This document shows positions 1 through 5,244 of a DNA stretch of 5,244 nt, piece after piece. Below the pieces are notes generated by a model. It had not been told where the DNA came from. It searched no databases and saw only the letters and a list, made by a program, of their open reading frames with translations. The translations under genes and the position numbers were made by a program. Numbering within the stretch: the first letter of the stretch is position 1; each line of letters opens with the position of its first letter. Source of the DNA: an uncultured Ruminococcus sp. (lineage in GTDB: Bacteria; Bacillota; Clostridia; Oscillospirales; Ruminococcaceae). The DNA is taken from assembly GCA_900551505.1 (NCBI GenBank), contig URWK01000108.1:1-5244 (forward strand), written 5' to 3'.

Positions 1-60
<60 letters not shown>

Positions 61-77
61 ACTCGTCCCGATAAAGA

Positions 78-755
78 TTACTTTGAGATTTTATAGAAAG
101 TCTGTGCGGTTTCGTTCTCTGTATCGTAGGTTGTTTCAAAACTACAGCCATATCCGTTAATTCCGTAAGTCATATTATCTATGTAACAGGAATTTTCAAA
201 GCCTGTCTGTTCCTCAGCAATCGACTGTCCGCAAAGGGTTATTTCCGAAGCTTCCGCAAGTTTCAAAAGTCCGTATTGTGCAAGCTGTTCTTTAAGAGAA
301 GCACCTGCAAAACCTTGCTGACATACAGGAGCTGAAATAAGTATGTTACCATCCACTGATGAGAGAGAATATGAGAGAGTATTTGTGCCTGCGTCACCAA
401 AAGTAACTTCCGCAGAAACTTCAAGGCATTTACTGCCGTTTTCGTCTTCATAATAGTTTGAAGAAATCAAACTACAGTTATTCTCAGCGTCCGTAAAGTA
501 TTTTTCTATGTTCTCAAGCACAGTCATATCATTATTTTCAATAGCTGTTTCCGCTGTAGTTTCTGTAACTGTTTCACTTGTTATTTCTGTACTTGTAACA
601 ACGTTTTCTGAAGTCAATTCCGTTGTCTGTTCTGTCTGCACTTCCGAAGTCTGTTCACCGTTCGCAATATCTCCGCTGACTGAAATTATTATCGAAACCG
701 CAATCATAACCAGGGCTATAATTGAAATTATTATAGGTATTCTCGCTTTGCTCAT
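78..755 (-). CDS. Membrane-anchored hypothetical protein, Thr/Ser/Glu-rich linker
   Basis: This 225-residue protein belongs to no family I recognise. It starts with a short basic leader (MSKAR), then one hydrophobic segment at about residues 6-27 that can serve as an uncleaved signal anchor. Residues 33-72 form a low-complexity linker made almost only of T, S, E, Q and V. From about residue 78 to the end there is a compact, mixed-polarity domain with six cysteines (94, 110, 145, 175, 190, 204), probably lying outside the membrane; their even number allows disulfides but does not prove them. I chose ATG at 755 because a GAGGG ribosome binding site lies 8 bases upstream. A GTG at 764 would extend the protein by three residues but sits inside that site. 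The gene is complete, ending with TAA at 78-80. It is transcribed away from the CmpB-like gene from its own promoter and appears monocistronic at this end, although only 17 real bases remain downstream. Confidence 0.8.
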   Translation of the reverse strand: MSKARIPIIISIIALVMIAVSIIISVSGDIANGEQTSEVQTEQTTELTSENVVTSTEITSETVTETTAETAIENNDMTVLENIEKYFTDAENNCSLISSNYYEDENGSKCLEVSAEVTFGDAGTNTLSYSLSSVDGNILISAPVCQQGFAGASLKEQLAQYGLLKLAEASEITLCGQSIAEEQTGFENSCYIDNMTYGINGYGCSFETTYDTENETAQTFYKISK

Positions 756-805
756 GGAATCCACCCTCTTAAATTTTATATTGAATATTAATATATTTGT
801 CTATG

Positions 806-834
806 ATTATATCACAGAAATCAGAACTTTGCAA
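806..834 (-). promoter_or_regulatory. Sigma-A promoter for the membrane-anchored protein gene
   Basis: On the minus strand a perfect TATAAT (-10, at 806-811) lies 17 bases downstream of TTGCAA (-35, at 829-834, four of six consensus positions). A TG one base before the -10 gives an extended -10 element, which can offset the weaker -35. Transcription should begin near 799, leaving an AT-rich leader of roughly 43 bases before the ATG at 755. The placement is from sequence only. Confidence 0.75.
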
Positions 835-854
835 CATAATTTTGTCCGTTCGGG

Positions 855-865
855 CATTTAAAATG
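855..865. promoter_or_regulatory. Small palindrome between divergent promoters, possible operator
   Basis: CATTT-A-AAATG is a perfect inverted repeat with 5-base arms around one central base. It lies between the two divergent -35 boxes, 6 bases before the plus-strand -35 and 21 bases beyond the minus-strand -35. That position would suit a regulator acting on both genes. In AT-rich DNA such a short palindrome may be chance, so confidence is low. Confidence 0.2.
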
Positions 866-870
866 TACTG

Positions 871-899
871 TTGACTTTGCATCTGCTCTGTTATATAAT
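871..899 (+). promoter_or_regulatory. Near-consensus sigma-A promoter for the CmpB-like gene
   Basis: TTGACT at 871-876 (five of six -35 consensus positions) and TATAAT at 894-899 (perfect -10) are separated by exactly 17 bases. Transcription should begin near 906, giving a short leader of about 28 bases that holds the ribosome binding site and no visible riboswitch or attenuator. This is the strongest promoter seen in the window and suggests robust housekeeping-type expression. Confidence 0.88.
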
Positions 900-917
900 A
901 TTTAAAAGATTTCGCTG

Positions 918-936
918 AAAGGAGTGTAAAATTTTG
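918..936 (+). promoter_or_regulatory. Ribosome binding site that fixes a TTG start
   Basis: AAAGGAG at 918-924 is a strong Shine-Dalgarno sequence. The TTG at 934-936 lies 9 bases after it. No in-frame ATG or GTG is similarly placed, and the conserved family sequence begins within the first 20 residues, so TTG is the start. Confidence 0.8.
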
Positions 937-1725
937 TATAATTACAGCTTTACTCAATGGCTGTTGTTTTTTTATATATACTGCTTTGTCGGCTGGTGTA
1001 TCGAATCAACAATAGTTTCGATTGAAAAAAGAAAATTTGTGAACCGTGGATTTCTGCGAAGCCCTTTTCTTCCCATATACGGATTCGGGGCAATCGTAAT
1101 ATTGTTTGTAAGTCTTCCGGTGCGTGAAAGTCCTGTAATGGTCTACATCTGCGGAATGGTCGGCACAACTGTTCTTGAATATTTCACAGGCTGGCTCATG
1201 GAAACAACGCTTAAAATGCGGTACTGGGATTACAGCGGTCAGAAATTCAACATAAAAGGGCGTATATGTATAACGTCTTCACTGTTCTGGGGATTGCTTT
1301 CGTTGTTTTTAACTTATGTACTTCACAGCCCTGTCGAATACTTCGTAACCAAGGGACTGAACTTCACGGGAGTAGTAACCGTTGACATAATAATTTCCTG
1401 TATATTCGTTTCCGATACGGTATATGCATTCAAGACGGCTCTTGACATCAATAAAATTCTCGAAAAAGTTACCGCTATCAGAAAAGAAATCTCCGCAAAT
1501 ACGGAACAGCTTGAAAAAATGGTTGCTGAAAAGATTGAAGACAGTGAAACAATCAACAATCTTAAAATCAGGATTGAAGAACTTAAAACCGAACTTTCCG
1601 GCACAAAACAGAAACTCGGATTCTTCAAGACAGACTTTATCAAAGCTCACCCTACCGCAAAGAGTAAATTTAACGAAGCCCTTGTGGAACTGAGAGAAGC
1701 CATTGAAACAAGAAAAAACAAATAA
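934..1725 (+). CDS. Putative ABC-transporter type IV (CmpB-like) membrane protein
   Basis: This 263-residue integral membrane protein matches the PF06541 family, called putative ABC-transporter type IV or CmpB, common in Bacillota. Its function is unproven despite the name, and no ATPase partner is adjacent. Hydrophobic helices lie at about residues 7-27, 47-61, 66-86, 111-131 and 146-164. Family-like motifs are GWCIES (20-25) after the first helix, NRGFLRSPFLPIYG (37-50), then LEYFTGWLMETTLKMRYWDY (81-100) and GRICITSSLFWG (109-120). From about 172 to 232 the protein becomes charged and heptad-like, rich in I/L and E/K, which predicts a coiled coil after the last helix, probably cytoplasmic. 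Start is TTG with a strong ribosome binding site; stop is TAA. It has its own promoter and ends at a terminator, so it looks like a single-gene unit convergent with the AAA+/DUF5682 operon. Confidence 0.87.
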   Translation: MYNYSFTQWLLFFYIYCFVGWCIESTIVSIEKRKFVNRGFLRSPFLPIYGFGAIVILFVSLPVRESPVMVYICGMVGTTVLEYFTGWLMETTLKMRYWDYSGQKFNIKGRICITSSLFWGLLSLFLTYVLHSPVEYFVTKGLNFTGVVTVDIIISCIFVSDTVYAFKTALDINKILEKVTAIRKEISANTEQLEKMVAEKIEDSETINNLKIRIEELKTELSGTKQKLGFFKTDFIKAHPTAKSKFNEALVELREAIETRKNK

Positions 1726-1741
1726 TTATAGATGAATACTT

Positions 1742-1777
1742 AAAAGCCCCTGAAAATAAATTTTTCAGAGGCTTTTT
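1742..1777. terminator. Shared bidirectional intrinsic terminator
   Basis: A 15-position inverted repeat (arms 1742-1756 and 1762-1776, five-base loop) has an AAAAGCC...GGCTTTT base and lies between the convergent stops at 1725 and 1790. Read on the plus strand it has one C·A mismatch but is followed by a good T tract (TTTTTAATTTT). Read on the minus strand that mismatch becomes a G·U wobble, so the stem is continuous, but the trailing U run is only four bases. It probably ends both the CmpB-like transcript and the operon. Confidence 0.85.
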
Positions 1778-1789
1778 AATTTTATGGTT

Positions 1790-4045
1790 TCAGAAATCCG
1801 AAAAGTCAAAATCTCCGAAATCAATATCTTCTGTTTCCGAAACAGGTGTGTTGAGAATTTCGCCCGTAGTCTGAGCATTCATACCCCAGATTTCCCCAAG
1901 GTTTTCGGCTACTTCCGCTCTTTCCTGAGAAGAAAAGTCCGAAAAAGCACGTCTGAGAAATACCAATGCTCTTTTAAATTCGTCTGTGTCAAGTTCCTGA
2001 ATGTATTCCGACAACTGTTTCCATAAACTTATCCTCGAAATAAGCGAACGTCTGTTACGCATTGCCAGACCTTCAAACCATTCTGCTCCGAGGTCGGCGG
2101 GTATACCCTTTGACAAACGTCTTTGCATTTCCGTTGAAAGCAATTCATTGTCGATTTCCCCACGCTCAAGCAGTATTGACGCACAGTAGCCGGAAGCTTT
2201 TGTGTTAAGGTCGTCACGGTCTGAAATTTCTTTAAGCACCTTAACCCACATTTCTTTGTCGAGGAAATCGTGCCTTTGTGTAAGCGTTTCAAAAATCCCG
2301 ATTGCTTCAATGATTTCCCCTACAGCCTTTGCATCGCATACACATGAATCCGCAAATGTAAGGCAGGCTCTTATAAACAGTTGTTCAATCAGCGGTTCAA
2401 GTGCCGAACAGTCAATTTTCCTTAGTCCTCCGTATGTAAGCGTATTTGAAAGGTTAATTGCCGTCTGTGCCATTTCTGCTACAGAAATACAGTTTACCGC
2501 AAGCCCCTGCAATGTCGATACCGCATATTTAAGCGTTTCGGGCATTCCGCATAAGCAGGCTTCCGAAATCAGCTTTGAAACTTCTGCGACCGACTGCGAA
2601 CCGTCAAGCCTTGTCTTGAACTCGAAACCGGCTGCAAGCTCTACCGTGTCACCCTTTAAAGTAGCTTCGACTATTTCAATTTCACATTCGGGTGTCCACT
2701 GTACGCTCCATTTTTCAGCCCAAGTTGCATATTCCTGTTCATAGTAATCTTTCTGGGCAAAGTGTATTCCGAGAAATTGCAGGCGATGGAGAAAGAACGA
2801 ACGGTTCAGGTCAAGAAATGCCGATTTTTCGGACTTGACACGGAGGTTTTCCCTTATGTCAAGTGAAATTTCATCTCTGGTAAGAACCTTGTATCTCGTA
2901 AGTTTCAGGTCTTTGATATGAAAATCAAAATCTTCCTGTAATGAAGTCCTTACAACGCCTTCGGGCAGGCTTCCTATTTTAACGCCTATTTCAGTATCAG
3001 CCACCGCAACGGCTACTTCCGAAAACTTTCCGTGTCCCATGCAGGTTACAACAGCATCCCGCAAGTCCGCCAGTGTCGGAACGGAAGTATTCTTAAATTC
3101 CGCAAGCTGTATCGCAAGTCTTCCGGCTTCGATTACTTCCGCAGAAGAAACCATGTTGCCGTGTTTACGCTGAGAACGTGCTATTCCCGTAAGATAGTCA
3201 AATTTCGCCTGTGAAATATCCTTGTGTTTTCTTATGGCGTTCCACACCATTTCATAATATGCAGGGGCTTTGTTACCTGCTCCGTAACCAGAACGTTCCG
3301 AAAGTCTGTAGTAAGAATACGGCATAAGTGTTGTTTTTGAGTCCACAGACGGCAACTTTTTAAATTCCTGCTCCGTCATTTCAGAACCTGTTTTAAGCCC
3401 TTCCGTATGGTAAGCTCCCGTTATTACAAATATATTTTCAAATCCGTCATTTACCGCTTCGTTAATTCTCTTTATCATGTAACTTTCACGCACAATATTC
3501 TCTGCATAAAAGCGACCTGTCTTTCTGTCATTTTCCCTCAACTGTCTTCCGTATTCCTCAACGGTTTTTATATATGTATCGGGGGAGTTAAGTTGTTCAA
3601 AAGTTCGCTCCCAATAAAAATCGCTGTCTTCTCCGAGAACTTTTTCCATTTCCGAATATACCGAAAAACTGCCTGTATCGTCATCTTTATCTTTTGAAAT
3701 CTGTCCGGGATTTTCAAGCTGTATTCTGTCTATACCCAGAAAAGTTCCCGATGGCAAATCTATAAATCTACAGGTTTTCCCGTGTGAGTAAGCCCACTTT
3801 ATAGCCTGATATTCAGGGGAATATACTGCAAACGGATATAATATTGTTTGTATAGGAACGCTTTCGGTATATGCCATTATTGCAAACGGCGGTTTGGTTT
3901 TTATGTTGCATATATCGGGGATAAGGTTTTCAAAATCACTTGGGGCTTCAATCATCACAATATCGGGTTTCAGTCTGCCAAGCAGTTTCAGCATACAGTC
4001 CGCACCATTCGGGGAAAGATGACGTATTCCGAAATATGTAATCAT
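1790..4045 (-). CDS. yehM: DUF5682 family protein, YehM-like
   Basis: This 751-residue, apparently cytoplasmic protein (no signal peptide or membrane segment) looks full length; E. coli YehM is about the same size. I recognise it from its N-terminus (YFGIRHLSPNG, MIEAP), the middle stretch around 300-336 (AEVIEAGRLA, PTLADLRDA), the C-terminal helical part (GAEWFEGLAMRNR at 653-665, ALVFLRRAFSDFSSQER at 693-709) and its position after a MoxR ATPase. Residues 1-250 carry GIRH (6-9), Glu33, Asp96 in FIDLP, RESYMIKRI (186-194) and GAYHTEGL (210-217), a layout like TIKI/TraB/EreA enzymes; that link is my inference. Residues about 484-720 are mostly helical. The last residues form an acidic-aromatic tail (DFGDFDFSDF, 742-751). 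ATG at 4045 shares its A with the upstream stop (TGATG) and has AAGGAG 8 bases upstream, indicating translational coupling. The biochemical function of the family is unknown to me. The symbol is by homology only. Confidence 0.85.
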   Translation of the reverse strand: MITYFGIRHLSPNGADCMLKLLGRLKPDIVMIEAPSDFENLIPDICNIKTKPPFAIMAYTESVPIQTILYPFAVYSPEYQAIKWAYSHGKTCRFIDLPSGTFLGIDRIQLENPGQISKDKDDDTGSFSVYSEMEKVLGEDSDFYWERTFEQLNSPDTYIKTVEEYGRQLRENDRKTGRFYAENIVRESYMIKRINEAVNDGFENIFVITGAYHTEGLKTGSEMTEQEFKKLPSVDSKTTLMPYSYYRLSERSGYGAGNKAPAYYEMVWNAIRKHKDISQAKFDYLTGIARSQRKHGNMVSSAEVIEAGRLAIQLAEFKNTSVPTLADLRDAVVTCMGHGKFSEVAVAVADTEIGVKIGSLPEGVVRTSLQEDFDFHIKDLKLTRYKVLTRDEISLDIRENLRVKSEKSAFLDLNRSFFLHRLQFLGIHFAQKDYYEQEYATWAEKWSVQWTPECEIEIVEATLKGDTVELAAGFEFKTRLDGSQSVAEVSKLISEACLCGMPETLKYAVSTLQGLAVNCISVAEMAQTAINLSNTLTYGGLRKIDCSALEPLIEQLFIRACLTFADSCVCDAKAVGEIIEAIGIFETLTQRHDFLDKEMWVKVLKEISDRDDLNTKASGYCASILLERGEIDNELLSTEMQRRLSKGIPADLGAEWFEGLAMRNRRSLISRISLWKQLSEYIQELDTDEFKRALVFLRRAFSDFSSQERAEVAENLGEIWGMNAQTTGEILNTPVSETEDIDFGDFDFSDF

Positions 4046-4059
4046 CAGTTAAGCTCCTT
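4043..4059 (-). promoter_or_regulatory. Overlapping stop/start and internal ribosome binding site
   Basis: The ATPase stop TGA (4047-4045) and the DUF5682 start ATG (4045-4043) overlap by one base as TGATG. AAGGAG at 4059-4054 lies within the last codons of the ATPase gene, 8 bases before the ATG. The arrangement supports translational coupling and matched amounts of the two proteins, consistent with a complex. Confidence 0.85.
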
Positions 4060-5124
4060 ACATTCCATATATAAACCTCTGTAACGACCGCCACGTTTCT
4101 TCATAACATTTTCAAGGTATTCTTTCCATGCTACAGCATCTTTAGATTCGTCTTTGACAACTGCACCTTGCAGAGCGGAAGCAACATCGCTGTCGGTAAT
4201 TTTGCCGTTGCCGAAACTTCCCGCAAGTGCCATGCTGTTCGCAAGCAGTGAAATAGCTTCCGCTGTCGAAAGCACTCCGCTTGTCTGTTTAAGCTTGCTT
4301 TTGCCGTCAAGTGTTTGACCGTTGCGAAGTTCTCTGAAAATAGTTACAACATTCTCTATCAATTCATCAGACGGCAATTCCGCATGAAGTTCAAGATTGT
4401 TTGAAAGCTGTTCAATTCTCGTTCTGACAATTTCTTTTTCTGCTTCAACAGTTGACGGTGACGGAAGCACAACAATATTGAAACGTCTTTTGAGAGCTGA
4501 AGACATTTCATTTACACCCTTATCCCTTGTGTTTGCGGTAGCTATTACGGAAAATCCTTTTTTAGCAGGTACTTCGATTGAAAGTTCCGGTACTGAAATT
4601 CTCTTTTCTGAAAGCAGTGAAATCAATGCATCCTGCACTTCCGAGGCACAACGTGAAATTTCTTCAAGCCTTGCAATCTGTCCTGTTTCCATGGCTCTGA
4701 ATACGGGAGTTTTGATTAAAGCTTCCTGTGATGGTCCTTTTGCAATGAGCATCGCATAATTCCAGGAATATTTAATCTGTTCTTCCGTAGTGCCTGCCGT
4801 TCCCTGAATAACCTTTGTAGAATCGCCGTTTATAGCGGCTGTCAGGTGTTCGGAAAGCCATGATTTAGCCGTACCCGGTTCACCTATAAGCAACAATGCT
4901 CTGTCGGTTACGAGCGTTGCAATACAGATTTCTACAAGCCTTTTATTACCTATGTACTTTGGAGTTATAACAGTATTCCCTGCTTTTCCTCCGGTGATAT
5001 ATGTAAGTACAGAACGTGGTGACATTTGCCAACCTGCCGGAATACTGTCCTTTTCATTGGCGATTAAAGCTTCTATCTCTGTTCTGAATAATTCTTCTGC
5101 CGGTAATCTCTGAAAATCTGACAT
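4045..5124 (-). CDS. yehL: MoxR-type AAA+ ATPase, YehL-like
   Basis: This 359-residue cytoplasmic AAA+ ATPase should hydrolyse ATP as a ring-shaped remodelling chaperone, the role known or proposed for MoxR relatives. Visible motifs in order: Walker A GEPGTAKS (81-88, Lys87), Walker B region ARLEEISR (151-158) with Glu154-Glu155 in place of the usual Asp-Glu, sensor 1 in ATANTR (195-200, Asn198), and an arginine-finger segment SSALKRRF (208-215). The lid helices follow to about residue 320. At the expected sensor 2 site (LSTAEAIS, 285-292) I see no arginine, perhaps a subfamily trait. Length is close to E. coli YehL. ATG at 5124 has AAGGAG 10 bases upstream. It is the first visible gene of a two-gene operon with the DUF5682 gene. 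The usual VWA and SWIM partners are not seen in the window. The MoxR assignment is very secure; the YehL name depends on neighbourhood and the NTRDKGVNE-type sensor region. Confidence 0.88.
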   Translation of the reverse strand: MSDFQRLPAEELFRTEIEALIANEKDSIPAGWQMSPRSVLTYITGGKAGNTVITPKYIGNKRLVEICIATLVTDRALLLIGEPGTAKSWLSEHLTAAINGDSTKVIQGTAGTTEEQIKYSWNYAMLIAKGPSQEALIKTPVFRAMETGQIARLEEISRCASEVQDALISLLSEKRISVPELSIEVPAKKGFSVIATANTRDKGVNEMSSALKRRFNIVVLPSPSTVEAEKEIVRTRIEQLSNNLELHAELPSDELIENVVTIFRELRNGQTLDGKSKLKQTSGVLSTAEAISLLANSMALAGSFGNGKITDSDVASALQGAVVKDESKDAVAWKEYLENVMKKRGGRYRGLYMECKELN

Positions 5125-5140
5125 CTTTAAATTTCTCCTT
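5125..5140 (-). promoter_or_regulatory. Ribosome binding site of the MoxR-type ATPase gene
   Basis: AAGGAG at 5140-5135 lies 10 bases upstream of the ATG at 5124-5122. A TATAAA at 5144-5139 overlaps this site, but as a -10 it would place the transcript start inside or after the ribosome binding site, so I do not call it a promoter. Confidence 0.75.
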
Positions 5141-5167
5141 TTATACTGTGATATTGAATAGTTCTTT

Positions 5168-5183
5168 TTTAAGTCACCTTAAA
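5168..5183 (-). promoter_or_regulatory. Inverted repeat upstream of the operon, possible operator or leader hairpin
   Basis: On the minus strand TTTAAG-GTGA-CTTAAA is a perfect 6-base-arm inverted repeat whose 4-base loop fits a GNRA tetraloop. It lies 28 bases upstream of the ribosome binding site. It could be a regulator site or a small leader hairpin; there is no strong U tract on the minus strand to make it a terminator. A weak TATAGA (-10-like, 4 of 6) at 5189-5184 would need a -35 beyond the real sequence, so the operon promoter cannot be judged. Confidence 0.3.
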
Positions 5184-5190
5184 TCTATAG

Positions 5191-5244
<54 letters not shown>

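Noticed and set aside
756..764. GTG start at 764 for the membrane-anchored protein
   Set aside because: The GTG falls within the GAGGGTGG ribosome binding region, too close to be served by it; ATG at 755 has correct spacing.
508..861. 117-residue hydrophobic open frame on the plus strand
   Set aside because: Its hydrophobic Val/Ile/Ser-rich sequence is the complement of the Thr/Glu linker and signal anchor of the minus-strand gene, and it crosses that gene's promoter.
1309..1650. Two overlapping minus-strand open frames of just over 100 residues
   Set aside because: Both are antisense to the CmpB-like gene; the Ser/Phe-rich composition reflects the complement of its Lys/Glu-rich coiled coil.
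2202..2744. 180-residue open frame on the plus strand
   Set aside because: It lies wholly antisense to the DUF5682 gene, has no ribosome binding site of note, and its Ser-rich composition is the mirror of the real coding frame.
4397..4759. 120-residue open frame on the plus strand
   Set aside because: Antisense to the conserved AAA+ core of the ATPase gene, with no family signature of its own.
5139..5144. TATAAA as a -10 box for the ATPase operon
   Set aside because: It overlaps the ribosome binding site, has no -35 at suitable distance, and would start transcription too far downstream to include the ribosome binding site.

Overview
The window looks like one complete short contig from a low-to-moderate-GC Bacillota genome, most likely a gut clostridial relative such as Ruminococcus. 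This guess rests on strong AAGGAG-type ribosome binding sites, consensus sigma-A promoters, a TTG start and the protein families present. Nothing in the sequence fixes the species. The outer ends are not natural sequence: a 52-base C run at the left and a 43-base G run at the right flank about 5.1 kb of ordinary DNA. They mirror each other, as expected if both contig ends ran into poly-G read artefacts.

Region by region: (1) 78-755, minus strand, a small single-pass membrane-anchored or exported protein of unknown function, with a Thr/Ser/Glu-rich linker and a six-cysteine outer domain. (2) 756-933, a divergent intergenic region with a well-formed promoter for each neighbour. (3) 934-1725, plus strand, a five-helix membrane protein of the putative ABC-transporter type IV (CmpB-like, PF06541) family with an added C-terminal coiled coil. 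(4) 1742-1777, a terminator hairpin shared by convergent genes. (5) 1790-5124, minus strand, a two-gene operon: a MoxR-type AAA+ ATPase (YehL-like) followed by a DUF5682 protein (YehM-like), coupled by a TGATG stop/start overlap.

The AAA+/DUF5682 pair is the most interesting part. In E. coli the counterparts yehL and yehM sit with a von Willebrand factor A gene (yehP) and a SWIM zinc-finger gene (yehQ). Here the downstream side is closed by a terminator and a convergent gene, so the other partners are either upstream, beyond the contig end, or elsewhere. The N-terminal part of the DUF5682 protein carries spaced motifs (GIRH, MIEAP, a RESYM helix, GAYHTEG) that resemble the TIKI/TraB/EreA hydrolase-like superfamily. 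The protein ends in an unusual acidic-aromatic tail. A working model, by inference only, is an ATP-driven MoxR chaperone acting on or with a possible hydrolase-like effector. The biological role of this family is not established.
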